From: Isoetes taiwanensis
Taxonomy: Eukaryota > Streptophyta > Lycopodiopsida > Isoetales > Isoetaceae
Direction of reading: 5' to 3'
NCBI GenBank assembly: GCA_021234155.1
Contig: JAJEKV010000223.1
Location: 496,001-560,000, forward strand
Length of the DNA: 64,000 nt
The translations under genes were made by a program, and so were the position numbers. The number at the start of each line of letters is the position of its first letter. The first letter of the stretch is position 1. Below the pieces are notes generated by a model, which had not been told where the DNA came from, ran no database searches, and was given only the letters and a program-made list of their open reading frames with translations. Shown here piece by piece: positions 1 through 11,700 of this stretch.

Positions 1-2402
1 GTTCAAGCCTCAAGTCAGTCACATGCTGCTGTGTGCTGCTGTGTGGATGTGTGGACTTGGAATATGGAAACATATTATCGATTTATTCTAGTCATGAAAG
101 ATATAGTTCATCAAGCACATGAACATTGCTGGTGCGTTGTATTAAGTCTAAGGGGCATAACTATAAACTCATTGTGCTCATCCCACGTTCTGAAAGCAAT
201 TTGTGTATATCTTCCTCTTAATGCCAATCTAGTGGTAGCTGGACCAAATATCAATCTTTAAAAAGACTTTGGCACCCTGTAGTTGATCTAAGAGACCATC
301 TACCAGGGTATTTATTCTTTATGGTGTCTTATTAACATTCTCATCGAATCATCTTTCTGCTTGCGGAACAATATTGATGCTCTGAATAATTAAATGCTTG
401 GCCTTACAAAACATGCTTCCAACAAACTAACAACGGATAACTTAATCCTGGATACCTTAATCCTCCATTGACGACACAAAACAGCATTGATGACACAAGA
501 CAGTAAAATAGCAGTGCCATGCTGCAAACAGACCCATAAGGGCCGGGTCACATGATCATGTTGACATGATCTATATCATGTTGACATGAATGTTTCTAAA
601 ACACCGGGGTCACATGTTCCTCTTTCACGGCGCCATTCTATTCCTCTTCGTTGCTTGGACTGATCAATTCCGATGCCTGTCGATCTTTGATCTTCGTTTC
701 TCCGATGCTTTGGACTGATCAATTCCGATTCCGATGCTTGCACCAATCGAAATTAGACAACACAGCAATGGAAATTTCGGATCCAATTCCGCTTTAAAAT
801 ATGCAAATCTGCATGTCCTTTCCAAAATGTATGTTGTCTTTTACATATGAATACCGTAATAGAAAATCGATTTTGTATGAGCAAGCAAGCATGCAGCCTC
901 TAAAACAAATCTCATACAGGCAAGATATAGGCAAATCCAAAACATCTCTGGATAAGATTCATGCAGGGATTTGAACCCCCTGCCAGAATAGAATGGGATC
1001 TATGCCAATCAGAAGAAATACATACACAATGTGCACGGCATAAAGAAGAATCAATCTTCTACACAGAGAAATGTAAGGCACAGGCCGCAGAAGGAATCGA
1101 CCCTAAAAAGCTGTGTACAACATTGTCAAAGATCAAGAAAATGTGTCCTTGCTTGCCCCACAGCATGTAAAGCGTAACCACTGCTTATGTGCAGGCTTAA
1201 TAACAGGGCCTTCAGCGAACTTCCCTCTCCTGCTTTTCTAGAACACGTCATTTGTTATAAAAGACTGTTGATGCATACCTGCTTTAGTTGGGGAAAGCGC
1301 CCTAAAAGCAAAAGCAACCCATGTCTGAGAAGGGAATACATGCTAAAACTATGCAGCCAATACAAAACATCCAATATAAACTCTGCAGATCTACCCGAAA
1401 CAGGTGAACGACTTCTTCAAGCAAAAAATTTTACCTATGCAATTAGAAGCGCTTACAAGACTACGTAGAAATTCTTACCTGCATGCAATCAGACGCAAAC
1501 TCAAGCGTAGCTCCCAATTCCCAGAATATTCACTTGCACCCAAATAGAAAGAAACCTGGAAACAAGGAATTTCGAATCTCTGACTGTGACTCTTAGCTAC
1601 GTAAAAATCTCAGCCATCCGAATCTCAATTAACCGTCCATACAGGACATTCTGATGCATATTTCATTTCACACACTCGGTCCCTAGGGTTGGTTTGCCCT
1701 TTGTGCAACCCAAAAAAAAAGACTGCTTCATATACGACTTAACAATAGAGCCGAAGAAATACTAGTTATAGCCATATAATAAACAGCAAGCTATTTGCCT
1801 GCGGCCATTCTTAATCATTTTTGTACAAGCCATATAACAAAACAGCAAGCTATCTACGGCTATTCTTAACCACTTGTCTAAGAGTAACATCGATGAACCT
1901 GAAGAATTTGCTGTTCTTCACTTCTATTGATTCCACGTTAAGTTACAACAACAATTCAAATTTTGAACCTTCTAGAACAATGCAAAGAAGATTATCATAA
2001 CGTTCCGGCATGGAACAAGCATGTTTAAAACCATGCCCCTCAATTTTTGAATGGCCATAATTCTGTGGAAAATTCTGAGGCATACCAATATTGCAGTTTG
2101 GTCAGGTAATTATGCACTAACAATTTTTCCAGCCTACTTGGCTTGTAGTAAAACATCAGGTAAACCAACTTGGTCTGGCACATATCAGGTTGTATCTTAA
2201 TGTTAGCTGGTTCTCTTTTTATAGCTGTGGTCTCCCTGATTCACAAGTTAGGCTCTTGTCTCTTTAGTTTCGTAATGATTAGCCCTTGTGCAAATTCCTT
2301 GACCCTGTATAGTTGCTTTACTATCCAGAACTCTGAATTCCTTTTAGTAGGAAGCAGTTACAAGCTTAGAACAAGCCCAAATATGTAATAAAAATAAAAT
2401 TA
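1..2402. other. Non-coding stretch, nothing recognised
   Basis: No convincing coding region is visible on either strand. The open frames are short and resemble no family I know. A 20-base direct repeat (TTGGACTGATCAATTCCGAT) occurs near 657 and 713, and ATCATGTTGACATGA is repeated near 555 and 575. The part closest to 2400 is the downstream flank of the dioxygenase gene, which is read in the other direction. Confidence 0.5.
958..995 (-). repeat. tRNA-like B-box remnant (SINE-like), copy 1
   Basis: On the minus strand the segment TGGCAGGGGGTTCAAATCCC contains a match to the RNA polymerase III B box (GGTTCAAATCC). The same core sits in a similar context at 5196-5232. This suggests a dispersed tRNA-derived repeat rather than a tRNA gene: a complete cloverleaf with a pairing acceptor stem cannot be formed here. 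Confidence 0.35.
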
Positions 2403-4498
2403 CTAGGTAGGATGGACTAGTGGAAGCAAAGGGTGACGAGCTGTCTGCCCTTCCTTGAGGTTCTTCTTCCACCATTTGAAGCTTTCCATGTCTTCTTCTT
2501 GCACTTGTCTCCTATAATAAAAAATAGCATTGTAAGTAGTATACTTATAAATATAATAAACATGTATATAGTGGCCACGCCAGATGGAGAAAAATAGCTT
2601 GCTTTACAACATTCAAATATAAACATCTAACCCACCCTCTGTCTAATATATAATGGCACCTTTACTGTTTACATCAGCGAGGAGTTCGATCCAAATTCAA
2701 ACCTTGCATTCTTCGTAGAAAGAACCCGTGCTCCATCAGCAAAATAACTTATTGCTAATGCAAATCGAGGAGTGCAATTCATAGGTTGCGGAGGCGCCCA
2801 ATGCAATGTCCATCCATGATGTATTGTCCTGAGAACATTACGTAAGATGGGACAAATAAGCTTCATAAAATTTAATGCTCACAAGCATTCACTTTTCATG
2901 CCATACAGCAAATATATTCATATGCTCTTTATACAACAAACATGTCTAATGTTCATTAATGTAAAGTTTGTGTACGTCTGTAGAACGTTACAGAATTGTT
3001 GTTTACCAAATGAGATGTCTTACTATGGTACTCACAAATCACCAGCTGATAGGCCCCTGTATGTATGGATCGGGTATCCCCTTTCTTCTAAGCTAGCCAT
3101 GCCCTCATTGGATTTCCAATATGGCAATGCGAAATCCCGATGAGAACCTGCATGATATGCAAAATAAAGACCAAAAAAGAGAACAAATATTCAGTAACAA
3201 TGTGAAGCAAACGAACAGTGGGGTGCCAATGGCAAAGATGTCAAAGTAAAAGATGTTCTTAACAGAAGAGCAGCTTTAGATGTAAAATATGTTATGTTAT
3301 GTAGGCCTAAAATAGAAGAAATTATGCAACCTAAATGTAGGATGTTCTGCATCAAAATTATCTCATAAGTATTAAGGATATAACAATGGACTACAAGACG
3401 GGTCCTACCATCCTTGGGTGCAATATAATTACTAGAACCTGCCCCCAATTTCACAAGAGCAGTACAACCTGAATTCAACAATGGAAAACAAGCGCTCAAG
3501 ATCAAGCTCTGCAAATTCAAAGAATTCCATTCTCCTCATTTCGTGCCATTTTTTAAAATAACAAGGGCAAAATGCTGGTGAGAAAAACTCATACTTGGTT
3601 GGCATGGGTTCTGTAGCAGGTTTAAGGGCACAAGAAATAGGAATGCATATAGTTTGGGTTCTACAGTTACCAGGCATTGCATCTAATAGAAAGAATACCT
3701 ACAAAATAATTCAAAAAATGTGATCTATATGTGTTATCTGGTAACCCATCAATATGATTAAAATTACCTGAAGCGAAATGAAGACTTGAATCAGAAGAAG
3801 AAAGATTATGTAGAGGAATCCAAACTGTCAAAAATGAATTGGTATCCAAGGGGACCATGTTCAAATCAGAGTGCCAGTTAGTAACGTCAAAGCCCGGAAA
3901 TTTTATGAAAAGGCAATCCTGATAGAGACGCACCTACAATAGCAAAGCATGCTACAATTACCCGCTGTTATGAATTAAGTAAGACCTATTCAAGTATATC
4001 ACCGACCTTCTCAGTATTAAGCAACTTAGAAACAGCAGCACACAATACAGAAAAGTGAGTAAATTCTTTAATCATCCTCTTTTTTCTATGAAGATTGAAA
4101 ATCTGAAGGAATCCAACTTCATCTGTACCCTGTGCTTCATAACGCAACTTATAAGTCTCAATATTTTTTGTAAACCAATTAGCAGAAATATAGGTCACCT
4201 TCTTCCGAAGTAATGATTGAGCTTGTTTCATATCCAGTACCATGGACGGATCAATTCCAGGACAAAGGACCGATAATCTATGCCTATAAGCTGCAAGTAA
4301 TTCATCGTCTGTTAGGTTGGTTAGGGATTGATGAAGGGCTTGAATGTTCGACGGGGGAAAGAATTTTCTGATGCAGATATGGCCCTTCCTTTCAAATTCG
4401 AGCTGCTGTTGAATTGTGATGGAGGTCTGAATGGCTTCCTTTTTGGATTTTGGAGCATGGCCGTAAATCCGCAGCGATGCCAAGCACTGAGAAGCCAT
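2403..4498 (-). CDS. Phytanoyl-CoA dioxygenase (PhyH) family protein, five exons, apparently intact
   Basis: I read this as a spliced gene with coding exons 4498-4007, 3933-3768, 3147-3036, 2828-2703 and 2511-2403. They sum to 1005 nt, an uninterrupted frame of 334 residues, and all junctions are GT-AG with matching phases. PhyH proteins are Fe(II)/2-oxoglutarate-dependent oxygenases. The iron ligands are visible: an HxD pair in NWHSDLNMVPLD (exon 2), and a distal His in HHGWTLHWAPPQ followed by the 2-oxoglutarate-binding Arg in TPRFALAISYF (exon 4). Exon 3 encodes GSHRDFALPYW and the GLSAGD turn that precede the distal His. The last exon encodes ARHPLLPLV, typical of the C-terminus of land-plant and algal members. 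I start at ATG 4498 (MASQCLAS) because the upstream open frame has no ATG. The first exon, about 164 residues, is less conserved and may include an organelle-targeting segment. The substrate cannot be told from sequence. This is the only gene here that I can assemble without a lesion. Confidence 0.88.
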
Positions 4499-4559
4499 TT
4501 TCGGGATAACCCCGAGCCAATACACGCCACGAAGCCAAATTCTTTGCCCAGGTGGCAAA

Positions 4560-5875
4560 ACTTTGAGTAAACGAAAAAATTCTTGTCTTACCTATAAAAT
4601 CTCTATTCTATTCCTTAATTTTCTTCTCTAAAATATGCATATTTTGCTTATATCTCTAACATATAATTTATTCATAATTCTATATAATCGCTCAATCCTA
4701 TAATCGCTCAATCCTATCCATTGAGACAGGGCATATTCCCAAGGATATGCTCTGCCACAAAACCACAGCCGTCCAACCCAAGTCAAGATGGGGTCAAAAC
4801 CCCATTTCCACGTCACCCTAAGGTGCATGAAAAAGTATTCAATTGAAAAATGCGTACATACACACAGATAACAAAAAAGTACACCTGTTTTACAACCATA
4901 CAGTTAACGCACCATATCTGCTATGAAGCACTCCAAACAGATTCAGTAAACTCCATTGCCTTTGTGCAGCAGAATTGGGTAGAAATCTTATACTTGCAAA
5001 CAGATTAACAGGAGGAGGTCTTCAGTGCATGGCCGAGCTGCATGCTCCTCATACACAGTATTTGACACCAAGTACACATGCATTGTTCACAGATTGAAGG
5101 ACCCAGCAGCACTGCAGCACCGAGCATATCAAGAATCTATTTGACAATGGCATCCACACAGCAATTATATGCCAACATACTGCAGTTTCAACAAAACAAT
5201 TGGGGATTTGAACCCCCTGCCAAGAAACGGCAGTACCAATGCCCTGCCATGAAGAGCTTCTGACAAGAACAAAATGAAGCCTACTACTGCGCTAAACTAC
5301 AACTACTATGGTAAACTAAAATAAATAATCAGCTTTCTTATGTGACCCTGCTCACACTCCTCTTGCAAATCCTGATATCGTGACTCTGCAAAAACAACCA
5401 CAAACTGTTGCGCATCCGCCAGCAAGTAAGCCGCCATGCGCAGGTACTCGGCCATGGCCACGCCGCCATGGCCACGCCGCCGTGCCCTGACAACAAGAAC
5501 CCTAGTTTCCACAAAAAGATAGAGCTGCTCCGCTCCACGCTCTGCTCTGCTCCACGCCACGACTCCACTTCTAAAAATTACCCCTTCCCCAAAAAAACCA
5601 ATACAACCCATTCGACCATTGCCAAACCAAACCCAAATTTGTGAGTCAGCAAAATACCATTTTTAGATACGAATACATGGCTAAACCTTGCAAAATCTTA
5701 TGTTACACGACCCCCAAACAACATTTTGGGAACCTAATTAAAATGGGGCAGATTCTAGAATGTTCTATAATTAGACATTAAAATGCAGATATTTCAATGG
5801 TGGCTGCAACGTGAAGCTACTAGAAGATTCTAATAGCTGGAGCATTTCTATAAACTAATCAGGAATGTCTTGCGC
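4560..5875. other. Upstream flank of the dioxygenase gene, no gene seen
   Basis: AT-rich flank. TATAATCGCTCAATCCTAT is tandemly repeated near 4681-4713, and a GC-rich patch of CCATGGCCACGCCG repeats lies at 5450-5480. Open frames at 5306-5644 on both strands follow this base composition and match nothing I recognise. Confidence 0.4.
5196..5232 (-). repeat. tRNA-like B-box remnant (SINE-like), copy 2
   Basis: This is a second copy of the TTGGCAGGGGGTTCAAATCC segment seen at 958-995. About 35-40 bases upstream on the minus strand, ATGGCAGGGCATTGG resembles a degenerate A box. The two copies share the B-box core, which supports a small family of tRNA-derived repeats. Confidence 0.35.
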
Positions 5876-5938
5876 CTTCTCGAATGATCCAGAGAAGCTT
5901 TTGTCGCCTTCTCGAATGATCCAGAGAGGTCTTTATCT
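5876..5938. repeat. Tandem duplication, about 32-34 bp unit
   Basis: CGCCTTCTCGAATGATCCAG occurs twice head to tail, followed by AGAAGCTTTT in one copy and AGAGGTCTTT in the other. It lies about 400 bp upstream of the heat-shock-element promoter patch and may belong to the same regulatory sequence or LTR remnant. Confidence 0.7.
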
Positions 5939-6319
5939 TTGTATTAAAGGAAAGAGGAGGTGGTCAGTCCAATCTATAGCGGCTGTGCAGCCGTCGAGGT
6001 CTAGAAAACGGAGTTTGTGAAGAGTGATGATACAAGAAGTGTTAAATTTAAGGGTTGCGTTTGAAACTTGTGAGAGCCGGGTTGGATTTCAAGGCTTTGT
6101 GTTTCAAGCTTGGGCAAACTGGCGTAAAACAGCGTTGAAGCTGCAGAAAGCATAGAAAAGTAAGGAGGGTTCTGACTGATGCAGGTCCTTAACTTTGCAG
6201 GATTTGTGTTCGTAAGGCGGAGGTATTGAGAATATCTAAACCGTGCCTGTTCTACCCTTTTTTTTTTGAGCTTATGTGCAAGGTTTCTAGGCTCTTCGTC
6301 TTTTGTGTTCCGAAGTATC

Positions 6320-6430
6320 TAGAAGCTTCGGCTAGCAGTCCTAGAAGCCTCTAATGTTCGCTTTAGCTTCGTGAACGTTCTAGATGTTCGTGCTTTGTAT
6401 AAAAGGGGACGAATTACAACCTGTTGTCCA
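6320..6430 (+). promoter_or_regulatory. Promoter-like patch with heat-shock elements and TATA box
   Basis: The stretch TTCGTGAACGTTC (6368-6380) is a perfect alternating nTTCnnGAAnnTTC heat-shock element, extended by a degenerate fourth unit (GAT) and another TTC at 6387. A further element, GAAGCTTC, lies at 6322-6329, with GAAGC at 6344. A TATA box (TATAAAA, 6398-6404) follows 9 bp after the last TTC, which is the order and close spacing of plant heat-shock promoters. No protein gene follows: the first downstream ATG (6519) opens only about 14 codons. This may be a solo LTR or promoter remnant of a heat-responsive element, or the promoter of a non-coding RNA. Confidence 0.5.
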
Positions 6431-8319
6431 CGTTGTTCCACCGCCGCCTCTGAAGATTGGACAAACCAGATTGGAGAAGGCAAAATCTTCACAATCGAGC
6501 TCACCGACTGACAAAGCATGTACGCTTCGTACCTTCTCTCAACTTTCTTAGGCACAAATTAATCCGAAGGATTTCTAGCCTGAGCTATATGTTTTTTAAA
6601 ATCGCATATTAGAAGGAAGCTTTTGCTCCCTTTGATTTAGGGGTTTCATTCGCTGTGAAGAGTCGGAATCAAACTGCCAGGCATGATTTTGTGAATGCAT
6701 CAGAAAAATCTCAAATTAACTCATGACCCCACCGGGCTATAGGATTGTCCTGATTCGTGAAATAGCATGCAGGGCGAAACCTCTTAACTTATACAATCTC
6801 ACAAGCCAGAAGTGCAATGCATTGAGGCGGCCATAGCGACTGCTGAGGAGGACAACTGAGGCTGCCAGAAGCGCCACTTTCTCTGTTGTGGATGAGATTA
6901 CATCAAATGTTGTTGTTCCAATAGCACGCTGTTGTAATACGCCCGTCCAGCAGGCTGCATTTCTGAGCAAGGCTACCATTACATTTAGAATGGTCAATGT
7001 TGTAAAGGGGTAGGAAACACAGTCCAGTCTTAAATCTGATTGTGGGGCTGGAAATCTGGTTTTGGGTGCAGAGTTGTCTTTCAAAAGAAAATTTCAAAAA
7101 CTCAGCTGATGGCGACATTTACAGACCACGCTACCTAATATTGACCTTCCAAGTAAGGTAAAAGTTTCAATAGGACAATTTATGGTGTCTTTTCACCAGC
7201 TCATGGTGGAGTCTCAGTATCTTTACCTGCCCTGCTCACTACATCATCAGAAGAAAATACCGTTGCCTCTTTAGAAATCCAACAACTCTATTATTTGTTC
7301 ATGAACTTGGCTAAAAAATGAAAGAATCTTAATTAAGAAAGAAGTATCAACTGTCCAAAAGCCCTAAGGCAAGCAGAGAGCTTCATTTTTGCCTGCTAGT
7401 GAAGACCCACAACAGAGAGATGATTCAACGGAGGGGGTTCACTAAAAAGAAGGAAATTTGCAGATATTAAGGGAGTCATGTTACCAACTTCCAGGAAATA
7501 AAACAATCAGAGATTCGAAGCACAACTTCCGGGAAATAAAACAATCAGAGACTCGAAGCACAAGCAGCCCAACAGAGAAGAAAATCAATGAGGCCAAGTG
7601 CTGACATCAGAGCTTATTTTTACATCAGCCAAGACGGCAATGAATCAAAATTCTTGGGTAATGCTCTATAACAATAGTACATGTTAAGCAACTAGGAGGC
7701 TTGCAGGTTTATAATGCTGTCTAATAGACCCTACAGGTGGGTAATAAAATTCTTCTATTTCCCTCTTTGTTTTTATTTTCTTTATTATTAAAGAGCAAAT
7801 CGTTAATAATAAGAGCAATTGGAATTTGAAGACAAATCCATTTGGAGCCCAATGGTGTAATGTCCAAGTCCAAGAGGCTTGCAATGTCAATGAGATCTCT
7901 TCAAACACAACATATCCCTAAGATGGACAATGGGCATGCTAATCTTGCGAATGAATGGACTGCACAAAGCCTTGGCTAGCTACAAAAGGAATTGTCAAAG
8001 CACAACAATTTTCTTACTATATTTGCTTAAATATTTCGATTCATCTCATGGTTCATATAAAATCTCTTAAAGGATATTTCTCAATGGTGGTTGTTTAATG
8101 CCAAAATGTTGGATTCCATTGCAAATACCAACATGCAATAAAGCCCAAGAATGGTGTACATTTCGTAATGCAACTTAATATTTGTCATATTGACAATGCT
8201 TTTGATCCCATTTTTATTAGTGTTAATTTAATTACTTGGCTTTCGTGGCTTTTAAAGGCCATGAAATTATATTTACATACAACGCAATAAAATCTTCGTG
8301 GAATAACCTGACCTTCCGC
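6431..8319. other. No gene recognised; one 38-bp tandem duplication at about 7487-7562
   Basis: AT-rich sequence with no recognisable coding similarity. A 38-bp unit containing GGAAATAAAACAATCAGAGA is duplicated head to tail near 7490-7562. Confidence 0.45.
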
Positions 8320-9330
8320 CCAGGAAGAAGTTTTGAGGGATTTGCATCAAAGATTTGGGCGTGCAGCAACGTCTTTGATGGATTATGGATTTGAAGGCAA
8401 TAGAAAGCAAGCAATTTTTGCAAGCAGAAATTCGAGCGGCTTGGCTATGGTGGCATGCAGGGGAACTTCCGGCATGAGTGATGTAGTTCAAGATTTGAAA
8501 TATTTACATCGAAAGCTTCCATTTGCTGTCGGATCTGCGCATTGGGGCTTTGCAGAGAGAGCACAGAGTATCCCAATCGATCTTTTTCTGCAGCTTTTAG
8601 AAGCAGGGGAAGAATTAGTATTTACAGGGTATTCTTTAGGAGGTGTCGTTGCTTCTTTGCTCTGTCTATGACTTCTAGGGCATAATCATGGTTGTTTTAG
8701 AAGGCAATTGCAGTGCATTACTTTGGAGCTCCTTTTTTTGCCAGTAGAAAACTAGCAAAATTGATCAATTTTAAGTATAGAGATGCTTTTGTTCACTTAG
8801 TTTCTACCAGAGACTGTGTGCCGAGAATCCTCCCCCTAGTTTCTGTTTTCCAACGACTTTTATACAGCCCTGATGACCATTTAAAAGGCCTCTCCTTACT
8901 AAGAGAGGGCCTTGAATTTCTTCTTCCAATTCAAATTTTGATCGCATTCTTAGAACAGAAGATGCTTCCTGAAGCTGGCACTGCCTTCAGAAATGACAGG
9001 TTCATATGTATTTCCTGTTCAGATTTTAATGTTGGATACAGATTCGATATCGTTTAGGTATAAACGTGTGGCACAATTAAATTTTGCACTAGGGTTGACA
9101 TTTGATGCATATGAACACACAATGGATTCATACCAAGTGAAGGTGTCACGGGCCATAGCTAGAGCTCTGCCTGCTTACATGAAGATGAAGATCAATCCCT
9201 TAAGTGTGACAGGATGCTATACAGATGCAGCTACAACTAGGTTATTGGTTGATGGTGTTCAGAAGAACTCTCATACAACATATGTTCCATGTCCATTCTT
9301 CGTGATAATGATACTTTGCAGATGAAAAGA
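8320..9330 (+). pseudogene. Lipase class 3 family gene, decayed
   Basis: Three consecutive open frames together resemble a class 3 (fungal lipase-like) alpha/beta hydrolase. The first (about 8323-8671) encodes an N-terminal part with ACRGTSGMSDVVQDL, then AHWGF, and the nucleophile elbow GYSLGG, in which Ser is the expected catalytic nucleophile. After the LLCL codons a TGA stops the frame. The similarity resumes in another frame with AVHYFGAPFFAS (the usual TFGSP position), HLVSTRDCVPRI (containing the likely catalytic Asp) and later YEHTMDSYQ (around the expected catalytic His). The frame shifts again near 9000-9060. The break after GYSLGG is too short to be an intron. No start exon is evident. 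Class 3 lipases hydrolyse acylglycerols or phospholipids. I regard this copy as non-functional unless unseen splicing or sequencing errors explain the shifts. Confidence 0.65.
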
Positions 9331-10474
9331 AGCTTTGTAAAAGATGTGGAGACCCCAAAAAGCTTGAACATTGGATGCCTTCTCAATAAAACAACTCAAA
9401 AAAAAGATAAGGCCGCCACGACAAACTCCCTGTATTGCTTATTTTTGTTTCCTTATCGATTTTTTTGGTAAGGTTGATTGTCGGCCGTCGATTCCCAGTA
9501 TATTCATAGGATTGTTCTAGATCCACGGACATGAACATTTTGCCAGAAGAAATGCATGACAAATCCTATGGTCCAAATAAAAAACACCCCTGCCAGAATA
9601 TAAACCATAGCTTGCTCAAACCATAGCTCCTTTGCTCTCCCAAATGCCTTAAGGCCTCTGAACAACAGACTTTCAAATCGCCATCACCACATTGTCGGCC
9701 TGTGCCCTGTTTCTCAATCTAGCCTAGAACTCTCAGTTTGAATGGCACAATCTTTGGAAGTCTTCGCCCACCGAACACAACTGACAGGGCAGGGTTATGC
9801 TAGCTACTCGGCTGTGCTATCTACTCGTCTCAATCGGCGCTCCTTCTGCCTCGATTCCGATCTCATGCCCTCGCCTCCAAAGCAACACTTCGGCCTGTCC
9901 TCCTGCGCTCCCAACCGAGACCACAATCCTTCTGCCTCCATTCCGACATCAGGCCCTCGGCTCCAAAGCAAGACCGCAGTTCACTGTCCAAACATTCTCC
10001 CCTGGCTTTCAACACTCCGGCCGAACTAAATACTTCCTTCTGCAACCTTGAACAATCTAGTCCACCTTTAGCCCGTAGATCTGGTCTGAATTGAATTCAC
10101 TCTTCACTTGCAAAAACAAAGAAGACTACTAACTTTCCTTCCACTCAGAACCTGTGAGCATCGGCCCTGCCCTGCACAAACAGTCTACACAAATCTACAA
10201 TTCCTACCCACAAAACAAAACCAGCATAATCCATGGCGCTCCAGCTAGTTGCTCCAAGAGCACCCAATCCATCCGATTAGATAGTCATGCCCCCATGACC
10301 TGTCCACCCAATCTACAACCACTCTCCAATCCTTCCTCCTTCTATTTCTAAACCATACACTCAAAAAACCAGGTCCCAGCAAGCAGTCCGAACCAATTCC
10401 CTCCCGGCAAGCAGCTCGAACACCTCCAAAAAATACCACACAGATACGATTCCGCATACATACGCCCCCAAAAT
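9331..10474. other. Non-coding stretch with an 85-bp tandem duplication (about 9846-9985)
   Basis: C-rich plus strand. A segment including CATTCCGACATCAGGCCCTC is an imperfect copy of the sequence 85 bp upstream. The overlapping open frames of 60-95 codons follow this base composition and show no family motif. Confidence 0.4.
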
Positions 10475-11257
10475 CTAGGCCCAACCATCGGTGAGATACC
10501 CTCCCCAAATACCAAACAAAATAATTAGAACATTATTTCTTCTCTCCCACCTAGTGATAGAGATGGTACAGATTGCACTACAATATGGTAGTTGGGTCAC
10601 GAATTTTAGCGTTTGGTTAATTTCGTGCTGCCACATGGCATTCAATTCCACTACAGAATGGTATTCGGCTTGTCCATTCCATATCTTCGGTTTCCATCCG
10701 GTTAACAGCAAAGAATGCTCAGTTTTTTTGCTCGATGCTTGCAGAACAGGGTTTGGTTTGGCTTGTTCGATGCTTGCCGAGCAAAAAATGCTCTGTTTTC
10801 CCGAGCTCTGTTTTTGCCGAGCAAAGAATGCTCTATTTTTTCCAAGCAAAGAATGCCGAGCACAGTGGACTTGGCTTGGCTTGTTCAATGCTTGCCAAAC
10901 AGGGCAAAAGCATGGCGAACAGAGCGAAGCATGACAAAACATGGCCTGACTTGGCTTGGCGAACAGATGCTTGGCAATGGAACAGTCCTTGGTGACGAAA
11001 CATGGCTCACAGCCAGAGTTGGATCTTCTGGTCTGCCTCTGTTTTTTAAGAGCTTGAAGATCTTCAATGGCAGCGAATGCGACGAAATAGGGCTCACAGC
11101 CGGAGTTGGATCTTCTGGCCTGGCTCTGTTTTTTCAGTGCTTGAAGATCTTGAACGATAGCGAAGGCAACTACTAGCAGAGCAAAGGCAACAATTAGCAA
11201 AGCAAACAGAACAACTACTAATAGGATGCCCCAGCCATAGCCGCCCTTCATCCCCAT
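10475..11257 (-). other. 260-codon open frame of doubtful coding status over repeats
   Basis: A long minus-strand frame begins with a strongly hydrophobic segment (GWGILLVVVLFALLIVAFAL) after a short Gly/Lys leader. It then runs through internally repeated sequence: DLQALKKQ and RRSNSGCEP each occur twice because the DNA carries a tandem duplication of about 82 bp at 11007-11170, and 10730-10920 holds several copies of a GCCGAGCAAAGAATGC-like unit. The hydrophobic start could act as a membrane anchor, but the repeats explain much of the open frame. I do not recognise the protein and consider it more likely fortuitous than a gene. Confidence 0.25.
11007..11170. repeat. Tandem duplication, about 82 bp unit
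   Basis: GCTCACAGCC followed by GAGTTGGATCTTCTGG and GCTTGAAGATCTT occurs in two adjacent copies with moderate divergence. Together with the GAGCAAAGAATGC-like units upstream it makes 10.7-11.2 kb a repetitive block. Confidence 0.7.
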
Positions 11258-11357
11258 AGCCGACCTTCACCACCTCCATGAAACAGGGACGCCGCAGCCA
11301 TAGCGGACCTCTAGCACCATAGCCGAAACAGGGGAACGTTCTCCAACTACCATATTG

Positions 11358-11475
11358 TGGGTGCAAGGCAATTGGTCTCGCATTCCGGCGGGACCGGTGA
11401 CCCGCTCCCGGCTAACGCCGGTTGCGAGACCCCACCAGTCCACGCCGAAATGCGGTTCCAATTGCCTTGCACCCA
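11358..11475. mobile_element. 118-bp MITE-like element with about 33-bp terminal inverted repeats
   Basis: The ends TGGGTGCAAGGCAATTGG and its reverse complement are perfect for 18 bp and continue with mismatches through CGCATTCCGGCG. A second, internal inverted repeat (GGTCTCGCA against TGCGAGACC) allows an alternative hairpin. No target-site duplication is clear. The size and structure fit a miniature inverted-repeat element. Confidence 0.7.
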
Positions 11476-11647
11476 TACATAATATTTTCTTGTAATGTGG
11501 AAGAGGAAGAAGGAGATCATTCTTGGCATGGCAGGGGATCTGGCTACCGCTAGCAGCCAGGAGCGCCTGGTAGGCGCGAATGTTGGGCAAAGTTTGCGGC
11601 ATAAGCCAAATCATCCGTTTGATTTCCTAAAATTCCCGTCCAACGTG

Positions 11648-11700
11648 CATTAGAGTTTTTTTGAGGTCAATTAAGGGCCCTTACTCGATGCCACGTCAAA
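11648..11700 (+). repeat. Left outer terminal inverted repeat candidate of an 8-kb region
   Basis: CATTAGAGTTTTTTTGAGG and the following TCAATTAAGGGCC match, in inverted orientation, 19615 down to about 19575. Both copies read inward from CATTAGAG and also share GCCACGT further in. A diverged third copy in the same orientation as this one lies at 13127-13170. No target-site duplication was found at the two outer copies. Confidence 0.5.

Noticed and set aside
2669-3520. Separate minus-strand ORFs as independent genes
   Set aside because: They are exon and intron reading frames of the spliced dioxygenase gene or shadows of it.
10475-11257. Transmembrane protein gene
   Set aside because: Hydrophobic start noted, but the frame runs through tandem DNA repeats; kept only as a doubtful open frame.
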